Of a stretch of 64,000 bases of DNA, positions 31,897 to 47,755 are shown piece by piece. The notes under the pieces were generated by a model. That model worked only from the letters and a program-made list of their open reading frames with translations. It made no database searches and was not told the origin of the DNA. Numbering within the stretch: the first letter of the stretch is position 1; the number at the start of each line of letters is the position of its first letter. The translations under genes and the position numbers were made by a program. Source of the stretch: UBA710 sp051645705 (GTDB lineage: Bacteria; Bacillota_I; Bacilli_A; Mycoplasmatales; Metamycoplasmataceae); the NCBI GenBank assembly GCA_051645705.1, contig JBOFBU010000002.1:620001-684000 (forward strand), read 5' to 3'.

Positions 31897-34035
31897 TTAC
31901 TTTTTTATAGATTTATGATTTTTTAATAGTGTTTTTTTCCCGTGTGGTTTAGCAAATTCTATTTCAATTAATTCATTTTCAATTTTCTTTACAATACCTT
32001 TTCCAAATATATCATGAGTTATTTCATCATTTACATTAAAAGAAATTTCTTGTTTATGAAAAAATTCTTTTTTTATCTTTTCTGAATCAAGTTTTTCATT
32101 TTTAAATCTTTGATAATCTAATTCTTTATTTTTAAATTCAAAATTATTAGTTTCAAAGTTAATAGTTTTATTTTTAATTTCTGAAATAAACCTTGAAGGT
32201 TTTTTAATAGAATATCCAGAATTTTCATATGAAGAAATAAACAGATAATCTCTTGCTCTAGTAAGAGCAACATAAGCAAGTCTTCTTTCTTCAAATAATT
32301 CATCATTATAAATTGATTTAACAGAAGGAAAATCACCATCATTAAAAGATATTACAAAGACATTCTTTTTTTCTAATCCTTTAGCTCCATGAACGGTCAT
32401 TAATGAAATATAATCTTCATCTATTTCACTAATTTCATTATCTGTATATAAAGAAATTTCTTGTAAAAAATCTTCTAAATTTTTATGTTCTTTAGTTTCT
32501 AAATCTAAAACAGTTTTTTTAAATTCATTTATATTTTCTATTTTATCTTCTTCATCATTATCTTTTAGAAATTTTTCATATTCAATTAAAAGAATAATTT
32601 TTTCAATTAATTCACATAAAGAAGAATATTCTATATTTTTTAAATTGTCAATTAATTCTACAAATTCTAAACATTTATTTTGACTTTTTGTCGATAAAGA
32701 AGAAATATCTCTTGCATTTCTAAATGCAGTTAATAAAGAAAGATTATTATTAAATGAAAATTCTAAAATCTTATTAAATGTAGTTTCTCCAATTGATCTT
32801 TTAGGAGTATTATAAATTCGAGAAATAGAAACATCATCATCAAAGACCATTAGTTTTAAAAAGGCTATTATATCTTTAACTTCTTTTCTTTGAAAAAATT
32901 TAAAACCACCAAAAATTTTATATGATAAATAATTTTTAATTAAATTCTGTTCAATGTTTCTTGAAAGATAATTACTTCTATATAAAATTAAAAAATCACT
33001 ATTTTGATATCCTTCTTTTTTCAATTTAAGAATATTGCTTATAATTCATTTTGACTCTTCTTCCTGATTATATCCTCTAAAATAAAAAACATCTGCTCCT
33101 AACTCATTTTCAGTAAATAAGTTTTTTTCAATTCTATTTTTATTATTACTAATTAATTGATTTGATATATCAAGAATTTTTTTGGTTGATCGATAATTTT
33201 GTTCAAGAATTACTTGATTATAATTATTGAAATAATCTTTGAAATCATTAAAGATATTTTCATATGCTCCCCTCCAAGAATAAATCATTTGATCTGGATC
33301 ACCAACAATAAAAATATTCATTTTATTTTTAACAAGCCTTTTAATTATTTCAAATTGATGCTTATTTGTATCTTGAAATTCATCAACCAATATATAGTTA
33401 AAATAATTTTGTCACTTTAAACAAATTTCTTGATTATTTTCAAGAAGTTTTAAAGTTTCAAGAATAATATCATCAAAATCCAAAACATCTTTATCAATAG
33501 TTCTTTTTCTATATTCTTTAAAAACAATTTTTATTATTTCATATTCATCATTATTAAAATGATTTTTATAATCGATATTTTCTATATGTTGCTCATAAAA
33601 TTCATTTTTAATAAATGAGATATATTCTGCCATTTTTTTATAGGTTACTATATCATTGTTAATTTCATGATTGTTATAAATATTTTTAATTAATGAAACT
33701 TTTTCTTCTTCATCAATAATTAAAAAATTTTTTTTAAGATAACTATTTTCAATTCTTAATATTTTTAAACATAGTGAATGAAAAGTACCGATTCATTCAA
33801 ATTTTGTATCTGGTAAAATATTCTGCACTCTTTTTTTTATTTCATTAGCGGCTTTATTTGTAAATGTAAATGCGGCAATTGAATTTGAATTATAACCAAA
33901 AGTTTTAATTATATAAATTATTCTTTGAGTTAAAACAAAAGTTTTTCCACTGCCGGCACCCGCTATTATCATTACAGGATTTTCATTTGTTTTTATAGCA
34001 ATTTCCTGTTTAATATTTATTTTCATTTTACTCAT
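31897..34035 (-). CDS. pcrA: ATP-dependent DNA helicase PcrA/UvrD
   Basis: A 712-residue superfamily 1A helicase. Motif I is IIAGAGSGKTF near residue 24, Ia follows (AFTFTNKAANEIKKR), motif II is VDEFQDTNKHQ, III is VGDPDQMIYSWRGA, IV QNYRST, V LMTVHGAKGLEKKNVF and VI YVALTRARD. A C-terminal Tudor-like tail (EITHDIFGKGIVKKIE) matches the RNA-polymerase-binding end of PcrA. It unwinds DNA in repair and displaces protein roadblocks. UGA-encoded Trp break it into four pieces under the standard code. It converges on tRNA-Gly. Confidence 0.95.
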
Positions 34036-34143
34036 TTCGTTTTAATTTTTTAAAAAAATAAAATTAATTTTTATTTTTTTACATGAATAATTATAAAAAA
34101 TAAATTAATAAATAATTTATTATTTTAGGTATAATATTTTAAT

Positions 34144-35307
34144 ATGTTTTTTAAAGAATATTCTAAGATTACCCTTTATATTTTTATAATAATTTCTTGT
34201 GCAATTATTGGAATTACTTTTTTTGCTATTTCCTTTGATTCTTGACAACAATTTGGACAAGGTTCTCTTTCAGGAGCAGATAATATTTTAATTCCTACAG
34301 AAGTACAAGTGCAAAGAGCAATATCATTAATTTGTTTAATTTTATTTTTAATATCATCGTTTGGAGTTGTTGTAAATGCGAAAAAAATTACAGATACTTC
34401 ATTATCTAAAAAAATTTTATTTACAGGTGGAATATTTTCATGAATATTTTTACCATTAATTATTAAAGAAAATTTAAAAGATGAAAATGGTTATAAAAAT
34501 TTTGTTTTATATTTATTTGAAAAAGATGAAGATAGTTCTGAAATAAATAATAAATTAACTTTAAATTTTATTCTTGGAAAAGAAAAATTTTCAAGAAAAA
34601 TTTTTAATACATTATTTACTTATTTTATATTTTTATCTTCATTTACAGGTTTAATTTTAATATTTATAATAGATCAAGTAGAAATTAATCCTGAATTCAA
34701 TGCAAAATCTAATATTCTTTTTAATACATTCAGTTATTTTACTCAGTTAACAAATTTATTTGTTTTCATTTATTCAGTTATTTATTTAATCAATCCTGGT
34801 GGTAATATTTTTAGAAAAAATATATTTTTAATTAGTACTACATCATACATAATTATTGTTGGATTAATATTTTGAGCTTATTTATTTCCAGTAGCTCTTG
34901 CTAAAGGTTTTAGAGTGGCTTATCCTACAGATTTTTCATTTGTAAAAACATTTTGATTGCATGCCGTTACTCCAATTGCATTTTTATCTTTCTTTTTTAT
35001 TATTTCTTCAACAAAAACAAATAAATCTGTTTCTAAATTTTGAAATTTAGTAGGACCAGCATTACCATATCCTTTGTTGTATGGTCTTTATATTTATATA
35101 TTACCTTTTATAAGTAGAATAACTGTTTATGGAGCTCTTACAAATACTAATCCAAACATGTTTCCATTTGATGGTGATATTACAAAAAATTTAGGAAGTT
35201 ATATTAATTTTGTTTGAATGGGTTTATTAGCTGTAATTTTTATATTATTTTTCTTTATATTCTGAAAAATAAATTTATCTTTTCATAAAAAATCTTTACA
35301 AAAATAA
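34144..35307 (+). CDS. Polytopic membrane protein of unknown function (mycoplasma type)
   Basis: A 387-residue protein with about eight membrane helices and several UGA-encoded Trp. The segment SYFTQLTNLFVFIYSVIYLIN (about residues 198-218) resembles the YFT-x-L-(S/T)-N-x-x motif of FAR-17a/AIG1-like and mycoplasma MAGa3780-type membrane proteins; this match is from memory. A TATAAT box ends 8 bases before the ATG without a Shine-Dalgarno, predicting a leaderless mRNA. Its stop overlaps the ATG of the next gene by one base, so it is coupled to a TDT-type transporter and may work with it. Confidence 0.6.
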
Positions 35308-36413
35308 TGAAAGCAGAAACGAAAGAAAAATTTTCTAAAATTCCAGTTGGACTTACAGGAGTGGGTTTAGGTATGGCTGGACTTGGTTCAGTTTGAACTA
35401 CACTTATTAATTCTAATGTTAGTGACGAAATTCCAGATCATATTTTATCTACTTTTCAATATTTTTCAATTAGTTTTACAATTTTCTTTTTAATCTTAAT
35501 TTTTATAAAAATTTTATTTAATAAAAATGTTTTAAAGCAAGAAATATCACACCCATTAAATAGTTCTTTTTTACCAACAATTTTTATGTCATTAATGTTA
35601 GTAGGAGGATTTATTGCCTCTATTAGTAAACTTATTTATAATAATTTGCAGGTAAATGCTTTAACAATTATTGGAGCAATTGTTTGATATATAGCCATTT
35701 TTGGACATTTAGCAACTTTATTTTCTTTTTTATTTTTTGTTGTTAGAAAGCATAAAATAAATCAAGAACCAATTTATGCTTCTTGATTTATACCTCCCGT
35801 TGGAATAATTGCATCTTGTCTTGTAACTCCATTTTTTCCAACTCAATTAATTCCAACAATTTTATTTCAAATAATTTGATTTTTTGGTTTCTCTCTTTAT
35901 TTGATTATTTTTCCTTTAATTACTTTTAAGTTAATTTTTAATAAAAATAAAGCAGAATGAACCTTACCAACAATTGGAATTTTTGCAGCACCAGCTAATC
36001 TCGCTTTATCAGGATTTCTTTCGTGTTTTATAGAAATTAAAGATGGAGCTAATCAATATACTCCACTTCTTAATTATTATAATATGTCATTTGTTTATAA
36101 TATTATAATTATCCTGGCGTTTTTAGGAATTAGTTCTACTTTTGTAGTTTATTTAATCTTGCCTAAAATTTTTTCTTTAAAGTTTAATCCAACTTTTGCT
36201 TCTTTAACATTTCCTCTAGCAGTTGGATCAATTTCTACTTCTTTAGTTGCTAAGGTAATTTTTTCAATAATGGGCCAAAATGTCTTTTTAATTCAATTAC
36301 ATTCCATTATTTCGATTATTTCTTATATTGAATTAACTATAGCAACCACCATTATTTTTTATGTTTTAATTAAATATTTAGTTCTTTTATATTCAATTTT
36401 TAGAAAAAGATAA
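35307..36413 (+). CDS. TDT-family (TehA/SLAC1-like) membrane transporter
   Basis: A 368-residue protein with about ten hydrophobic helices. Family-like elements are the amphipathic start IPVGLTGVGLGMAGLGSVW, IPPVGIIASCLV in mid-protein and WTLPTIGIFAAPANLALSGF, which correspond to repeated half-helices of tellurite-resistance/dicarboxylate or anion channels. The substrate is unknown; small organic acids are a guess suited to a fermenting mycoplasma. It starts by a one-base TAATG overlap with the upstream membrane protein. UGA codons encode Trp throughout. Confidence 0.75.
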
Positions 36414-36435
36414 TTTTTTTAATATAATTCAAAAT

Positions 36436-38064
36436 ATGGAAAATGGGATAAACTATTTAAAAAATACAAAAACTAAAATTATTTTTGTAACAGGTGGAGT
36501 AATTTCTGGAATAGGAAAAGGTATTATTGCCTCTTCAATTGGAAACATTTTACAAGCAAGAGGTTATAAGGTATCTATTCAAAAACTTGATCCTTATTTA
36601 AATTATGATCCAGGTGTTTTGTCACCATTTGAACATGGAGAAGTTTATGTTACTAATGATGGTGGAGAAACTGATTTAGATCTTGGACACTATGAAAGAT
36701 TTTTAGGAATAAAATTAAATAAAAATGCAAATTATACATCTGGTCGTCTTTTTATGGAATTAAACCAAAAAGAAAGAGCCGGATTTTTTAATGGAAAAAC
36801 AGTTCAATTGTTTCCTCATTTTTCAAATATTATAATAAATGCTATTAGTAAACAAATAGAACATGAAAAACCAGATTTCTTTATTGTTGAAATTGGAGGA
36901 ACTGTTGGAGATTTAGAATCTGTTTCATTTATAAGAACTATTTCTGAAATAAGTTCTTTAAATCCAGATAAAACATTTAATATTCATGCAACATTTGTTC
37001 CATTCCTTTCAATTAATTCAGAATTTAAAACAAAACCAACTCAATTTTCAGTTCAAAATTTAAATTCTTTTGGAATTAAATCTAACATGCTTTTTTTAAG
37101 AACTGAAATTCCTTTTCCTGATGAAAAAATAATTAATAAAATTTCTCAATCATTATTTATTAATAAAGAATATGTTATTTCTTTACCAAATCTTTCTTCT
37201 GTTTATTTAGTACCTGATAATTTAGAAAAACAAAAAGTAGCAGACTTAATTTTAGATCATTTTAAAATGCCTAATAAAATTACTGTGGATAAAAAATGAA
37301 ATGATTTTGTTAAATTATTAAATAAAGAAAAAAAACAAGAATTGAAAATTGCAATGCTTGGAAAATATATTGACGTAGAAGATGCATATAAATCAATTCG
37401 TGAAGCATTATTTATTTCTTCTGTTTGAGCTAATGTAAAAATAAATATCAATTGAATAAATGCTGAACAAATAAATGATAATAATGTTGAAAAACAATTA
37501 AGTAGTTTTGATGGAGTTGTTGTTCTTCCTGGTTTTGGAGAAAGAGGATTCGAAGGAAAAGTATCTACTGTTAGATATACTAAGAAAGCTAATATTCCAA
37601 CTTTAGGAATTTGTCTTGGAATGCAAGCTATGGTGGTGGGGCAGTCTAGAGATCTTGGAATAACTAATGCAACTTCAAGAGAATTTTCTCATTCTAATGA
37701 AGATCAAGTTTTTGTTTTTGATTTAATAAATAAAAATAATGAAATAAATTTAGGTGGAAGCTTGCGTTTAGGTGAATATAAAGTACTTTTTGAAAAAGAA
37801 AGTTTATTTAGTAAAGTTTATGAAAGTGATTTTGCCAAAGAAAGACATAGACATAGATATGAATTTGTTTCTGAATATAAAGATATTTTAGAAAAAAACA
37901 ATTTTTATTTTTCAGGAAAAGATAGTAAATCAGGTTTAATTGAAACTTGTGAAATTAAAAATCATAAATTTTATTTAGGGACACAATATCACCCAGAATT
38001 TAATTCAAATCCTAGAACAGACCATCCATTATTTAGAACTTTTATTAAATCAATGATGAAATAA
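36436..38064 (+). CDS. pyrG: CTP synthase
   Basis: A 542-residue enzyme making CTP from UTP, ATP and glutamine. The synthetase domain starts FVTGGVISGIGKGI near residue 17 and has the metal site FEHGEVYVTNDGGETDLDLGHYERF. The glutamine amidotransferase domain has TLGICLGMQAM (nucleophile Cys) and the catalytic YHPEF near the end. UGA-encoded Trp occur in the linker. TATAAT ends 7 bases before the ATG and no Shine-Dalgarno is present. Confidence 0.97.
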
Positions 38065-38129
38065 AAGAGCCAATTTTAGTAAAAAAAATAAAAAAATAAA
38101 AAAAATATGAAAACTTTTTATTTTTAGTG

Positions 38130-38236
38130 TATTATTTAATTTAATCAAGTTCTTATATTTAAGTATTATAAGAATACAAATTTATTTTTGTTTTAAAAAA
38201 CTTGGTTAAATTGTTCTTTGAAAACTGGATATTATT
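38130..38236 (+). promoter_or_regulatory. rRNA operon leader with hairpin, boxA and 16S processing arm
   Basis: The leader holds a possible -10 (TATTAT, 38130-38135) with no clear -35. An 8-base hairpin follows (38150-38157 with 38167-38174), then a boxA-like element TGTTCTTTG (38212-38220). The left processing arm AAAACTGGATATTATT (38221-38236) is the exact complement of 39854-39869 behind the 16S gene. Confidence 0.7.
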
Positions 38237-38259
38237 AAATTACAAATGTTAATGTCAAT

Positions 38260-39779
<1,520 letters not shown>

Positions 39780-40043
39780 TACGGAGTACAAAACATCTTT
39801 TTATTTTTTGGATACATTTTTATTTATAAAAAAGATCAAAACAAAATTAACATAATAATATCCAGTTTTGAGGGAAACAATCTCTCAAACATGTTCTTTG
39901 AAAACTGAATAGTAATAACAAAACAACGCAACGATATTGATAGTTAATAATTTTTTATTAATTATTTATAAAGTAGCCGAGAAAATTAAAAATAATTTTT
40001 TATTTTTAATTTATTCAAATTAGATACAAATAATACAATAGGT
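39780..40043 (+). other. 16S-23S spacer without tRNA genes, with processing arms and second boxA
   Basis: 264 bases with no tRNA. It holds the right 16S processing arm (39854-39869), a second boxA-like TGTTCTTTG (39892-39900) and the left 23S processing arm AAAACTGAATAGTAAT (39901-39916), whose complement is at 42968-42983. The rest is AT-rich. Confidence 0.8.
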
Positions 40044-42938
<2,895 letters not shown>

Positions 42939-42967
42939 CATTTTAATCTAATTATATATTAAACAAA

Positions 42968-42983
42968 ATTACTATTCAGTTTT
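42968..42983 (+). other. Right arm of the 23S processing stem
   Basis: This 16-base element is the exact reverse complement of 39901-39916. The pair would form a stem bracketing pre-23S RNA, a normal RNase III-type substrate. Confidence 0.8.
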
Positions 42984-43006
42984 CAGAGAAGCATAAAATA
43001 AAATTT

Positions 43007-43040
43007 AAACCTTTTTTCAAAAGGTTTTTTTTTTTTTTTT
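43007..43040 (+). terminator. rRNA operon terminator
   Basis: A 9-base stem AAACCTTTT/AAAAGGTTT with loop TTC is followed by an uninterrupted run of about 15 T. It ends the rRNA transcript. No 5S rRNA is seen between the 23S gene and this point. Confidence 0.9.
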
Positions 43041-43149
43041 AATTAAAATTATCAAAATTAATCAATTAATACTTTAAGTGTAAAAAAATAAAAAAAATAT
43101 TTTATTTTTTTAAATAAAATATAATTTTAAACATATAATTTATATTACT

Positions 43150-43716
43150 ATGAATAAAGAAATTGAAAATAAAATTGTAGATGTGAATATTGAAATTCCA
43201 TCGGGATCAAATATAAAATATGAATACGATAGACAAAAAGGAAAAATAATTGTAGATAGAATATTAAGAGATGGATTTAAATATCCAGCTAATTATGGTT
43301 ATATTGCAGAAGCATTAGATTGAGATGGAGATGAACTAGATGTTTTAGTTTATTCAAGTGAAGAATTTAGTCCAGGAGTTGAACTTAAAGCAAGAATTGT
43401 AGGAGCAATGAGAATGATTGATGATGGAGAAACAGATACTAAATTAATAGCTGTTCATCATGATGATTATCGTCTTGACAATATAAGAAAATTAGAAGAT
43501 ATTGAACCAGAATGATTAGAAAAAGTTCAAACATTTTTCTCTACCTATAAAAATTGAAAAAGAGAAGGAATTACTAAAGTTCCAGGTTTTGAAGGAATTG
43601 AATGAGCTGTTGAACAATATGATGAAGCTTATGATTTAATGCAAAAATATGGTCATTTATCAAAAAAAGAATTTATTGATTTAATGAAGAAAAAATTTCC
43701 TGAAAAATACGAATAA
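43150..43716 (+). CDS. ppa: Inorganic pyrophosphatase (family I)
   Basis: A 188-residue soluble pyrophosphatase that hydrolyses PPi and drives biosynthetic reactions. Signature: EIPSGSNIKYEYD, then YPANYGYI and the metal-binding DWDGDELDVLV with the D-x-D-x-x-D pattern, then DDGETDTKLIAV. Five or more UGA-encoded Trp hide it from a standard-code scan. TATAAT lies 10 bases upstream of the ATG and no ribosome binding site is visible. Confidence 0.95.
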
Positions 43717-43745
43717 AAGAAGTCATTACACTATAATATAATTTT

Positions 43746-45302
43746 ATGAATAAACAAAAAACTCTTTATATAACTACTCCTATTTTTTATCCTTCAGGAA
43801 ATCTTCATTTAGGACATTTTTATTCAACAACAATAGCTTGAAGTTTTAAAAATTTTAAAAAAAAATTAGGATATAACGTTTTATTTTCAACAGGTTCTGA
43901 TGAACATGGACAAAAAATAGAACAAAAAGCCCTTTCTCTTAATTTATCTCCTCAACAGTATGTAGATGGTATCTTTTTTGAATTTGAAGAATTTTGAAAA
44001 AAACTAGAAATAGAATATGATCTTTTTTCAAGAACTACAAATCCTAAGCACCAAAAACTTATTCGAGAAATATTTTGAAAAATGCAAGAAAAAGGTTATA
44101 TCTATAAAGGATCATATAAAGGTTTATATTCTGTTCAAGATGAAGAATTTATTCTTGAAAAAGATGCAATAAAAGATGGAGATAATTTTCTTCATCCAAC
44201 ATCAAAACACATTTTACAAATTGTTGAAGAACCTTCATATTTTTTTAAAATGTCTTTATTTGAAAAATGATTAGTTGAATATAATGAAGAAAATCCTGAT
44301 TTAATTCCTAATAAAAAAATCTGAAATGAAATAAAAAAGAATTTTTTAGATAACGGGTTAAAAGATTTATCAATTACAAGATGTTCATTTGGATGAGGAA
44401 TTCAAATTAGTCCCCAAGAAAAAGATGTTATTTATGTTTGATTAGATGCCCTATTTTCTTATATTTCTATTCTGGATTATGATTTAGAAAAAAATGAAAA
44501 TAATAAATATGATATTTTTTGAGATAAAGGAACAGAAAAAGTTCATATTATTGGAAAAGAAATAACTAGATTTCATTGTATTTATTGACCAATTTTTTTA
44601 AAATCATTAGATATTAAATTACCAACAAGAATCATCACGCACGGTCTAATAAATGATGAAATTGGCAGAAAAATGTCTAAATCATTAGGAAATGTAATTG
44701 ATCCTTTGGAACTTTGCAATCAATTTAGTCCAGAAATTCTTAAATTATATTTAATGTCTTCTATGAATATTTTCGAAGATTCTAATTTTGATAAAAAAGA
44801 ACTTTTAAATTTATATAATTCTTTTTTAGTCAATAATTTAGGAAATTTAGTTTCAAGAACAACTAAAATGATAAAAAATAGTTTTTCAGAACCAGTTAAA
44901 TATTTTGCATCAAACCTAACTGAAGAAGATTTAGTTTTAAAAAACAAAATAATTGATTTTAAAAATGACTTTATTTCTAAATTTAACGATTTTCATCTTG
45001 ATAAAGCCTTTAAGGAAATGATAAATCTATGTTCTTATACTAATAAATATATAGATATTACAACCCCTTGATTATTAACCGATAATTTAAATAGATTAGA
45101 AACTGTTCTTAATATGATTCTAAATTCAGTTTATGCAATTATTACATGTCTTGAAATCGTTATGCCAAAAACTGTAATAAAATTAAAACAAATTTTAAAT
45201 ATTGAAAAAGATTTAAGTTTTGATGAGTTTGACAATTTTGAAAAATTCAATAAAATTGAAGTAAACGATAATGTTATTATTTTTCCAAGAAGAAACGAAT
45301 AA
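43746..45302 (+). CDS. metG: Methionine-tRNA ligase
   Basis: A 518-residue class I synthetase. The HIGH motif is NLHLGH near residue 20, the STGSDEHGQKIE segment follows, and KMSKS is intact (RKMSKSLGNVIDP, about residue 310). A C-terminal anticodon-binding helical domain follows. The length fits the short MetRS type without the C-terminal dimerisation domain. Many UGA-encoded Trp. Two overlapping TATAAT boxes lie just before the start. Confidence 0.96.
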
Positions 45303-45314
45303 TTAATTAAAAAT

Positions 45315-45860
45315 ATGAAAAAAGAGTTTTTACAAATTGCAATTATAGGAAAACCAGCATCAGGAAAAACATTTTTATTAAAAGAACTTCAGAAAAAAGG
45401 CTATAAAGTTCTAAATTGTGATTTATTAGTTAAAAAATTTTATTCTTTTCCTCATCCCTGTTATTTTGCAATAAAAAGGAAATTAGGTTCAAAAATGGCT
45501 AAGTGAGGAAAAATTAATAAAATAGAGCTTAAAAAACTAATAATAAGGGAAAATAGTGCTAAAAAGATAGAAAAAATAGTTTTCCCATACATCTTTAACC
45601 ATTTATCAAAAAAAGGGTATGATTTTGTGGAAATTCCTATACTTTTTAACCAGGAAATTAACTTTATTTCTTTATTTAAAAGATTAATTGAATTAGAAAT
45701 TGATGAAGAAAAAAGACAACTATATTTTTCTAGGAGAAATGTTGATAACTTAACAAAAAAGACATTAATTATTATAAATAAAGAGCATTTATACCCAAAA
45801 AATGTTGATAACTATGTGGAAAAATACAAGTCTATCTCGGAAATTTTACTAAATTTTTAA
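45315..45860 (+). CDS. coaE: Dephospho-CoA kinase
   Basis: A 181-residue P-loop kinase for the last step of CoA synthesis. Walker A is IGKPASGKTF near residue 12, followed by CDLLVKKFY, the family's D-x-(I/L)-(A/V) substrate-binding region, and FVEIPILFN, equivalent to the usual V-x-P-L-L-(F/Y)-E. It is divergent from typical CoaE but keeps the overall pattern and size. It lies 12 bases after metG. One UGA encodes Trp. Confidence 0.85.
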
Positions 45861-45931
45861 CCCTATATTTAAATTTGTTATTATTAGTTTAGTTGCTTTG
45901 AAGCCGAAAAATAAAGGAGTTGATTAGTTCT

Positions 45932-46900
45932 ATGAAAAATAATATTTTTTTATTGGAAAAAGGGAAAGAAATTAATGATTTTGATCTTTTATTATTCAAA
46001 AAACTATATTTACCTATATTAGGACCTAATTCTTATGCAATTTATACATATTTGCTTGATCAGTTAAATAATCAGCTACAATTCAATGCATCCTTTAATT
46101 TAAATGAATTAGAAACCTCCCTTTCTATTACAGTTGAAGATTTTGTAGAAGCTAGACAAAAATTAGAAGGTTTAGGTCTTATAAGAACTTTTGTCTCTGA
46201 AGAGACAGGAAATTCTATTCTTTGTCTTTTAAAACCACTTTCTTTTAAAAAATTTTTAAATAATAAATTTTTAAAGTTTCAATTAGTTAAAAGAATAGGA
46301 ACTATTGGTTTAGAAAAACTATATTTAATGTTTAAAAATAAAGTTAATAATAAAGATTCTTATATTGAAACTACTAAAAAATATTCAGATTTTTTTGATA
46401 TTAATGAAGTTTCCACAGAAATTTCCAATACAGGAGAAATAGAAATAGATATGAATATTTCTTTATCTCAAGCAATTGAAAAATATCCATCTGTTCTATT
46501 TATTAAATATATATCAAAACATAATGCAAGTTCTAATGAAAGAAATATGATAACTTTTTGTGCATCATTAGGTTTTTCAGATAAAGCAATTAATGAACTA
46601 ATTAAATATTCATTTACTAAAAACAATAGATTAGTCATCAATTTTATTAAAAAAATAGCTCAAGACTTTTATGAAAAAGATATTATTACATTTAACGATG
46701 TTGAAAGAGAGTTAAATTTTTCAAGCAGAAAAAATAATTCTTTTGATCCTTTTGAAAATATTTGAGATAATGAATTAATTATTAATAATGACAATACTAC
46801 TAATAATAATCGTTATAAAAAAAATGATGAACCTGTAAAATCAATAACAGAAGACATTGATATTTTCGATTTAATTGAGGACTTAAAAGGATTAAATTAA
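45932..46900 (+). CDS. dnaB: DnaB/DnaD-type replication initiation protein
   Basis: A 322-residue protein resembling the Bacillus replication initiation and membrane attachment protein DnaB (DnaD-domain family), which helps load the replicative helicase. The N-terminal winged-helix-like part (FKKLYLPILGPNSYAIYTYLL) is followed by a DnaD-like helical domain and an acidic tail. The start is ATG 45932, ten bases after AAAGGAG; the in-frame TTG at 45920 overlaps the ribosome binding site and is rejected. It is followed after 3 bases by the dnaI-like gene, as in Firmicutes, which supports the call. Confidence 0.8.
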
Positions 46901-46903
46901 TTT

Positions 46904-47734
46904 ATGGAGAATTCAAAGGACTATAAAAAAGTTTTAAATCATCCTAAAATTAAAGAAATAATTAAAGAAAAAAATTTAGATAAAAACCAAATAAAAGAAG
47001 CTTTTTCTTATTTTTTACAAATTATTGATGAAGAAGAAAATGAAAGTGCTTTTACAACAGAAATTTCTGTTCTTGAAAATGGAACAATAATTAAATCTTT
47101 AAAACCATCAAAAAAAACAACTAATTCAATTTCGAAAGAGAAAAAAGTTCTTTTTAAAGAAATTTCCTTAATTAATGAAAATTTTGAATTTTCTCCTAAT
47201 TTTTTAAATAATAAAAGTGAAAAAAAAGATATTGAACTTTCATTATATGTTAGAGAAGCTATTTATAATTTAAAAAATAAATTACCTTTAAAAGGTCTAT
47301 ATTTATATGGAAAATCAAATGTAGATAAATCTTTTTTTTGTTCAGCATTTTGTAATTTATTCATATCTTTTGGCGAAAAAAGAACAGTATCTTATTTTAA
47401 TTTAAGTGATTTAAATTTCTTTATAGTTTCGAAATTTAATACAAATAATAATCATTTTGAATATAAAAAAGAATTAGAAAATATTGATGTATTAATTATT
47501 GATTCGATAGGAACGGAAAAAATGTCAGAATGATTTTTAACCAATATTTTTATTCCAATTATTAACTATCGATTAAATAATAATAAATTGACAATTTTTA
47601 ATTCTGATTTTTCTCTTGATAAATTAGAATTAGACTTTTATGAATCATATAAAAAAATAATAACAAGAGAAAGAATAAAAATTCTTTTTTCAAATATTTA
47701 TAAACTTTGTCCAACAATTATTAATTTAAAGTAA
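46904..47734 (+). CDS. dnaI: DnaI-like helicase loader with degenerate Walker motifs
   Basis: A 276-residue protein of the DnaI/DnaC helicase-loader type: an N-terminal helical region (about 1-90), then an AAA+ core beginning PLKGLYLYG near residue 130. The P-loop reads G136-K-S-N-V-D141-K142-S143, so the glycine before the invariant Lys is Asp. The Walker B reads DVLIIDS, with the usual second Asp replaced by Ser201. ATP binding or hydrolysis may therefore be weakened. It follows the dnaB/dnaD-like gene by 3 bases, the conserved partner arrangement. It ends just before mnmA. Confidence 0.82.
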
Positions 47735-47755
47735 TTATTTATTATAATAAATATA

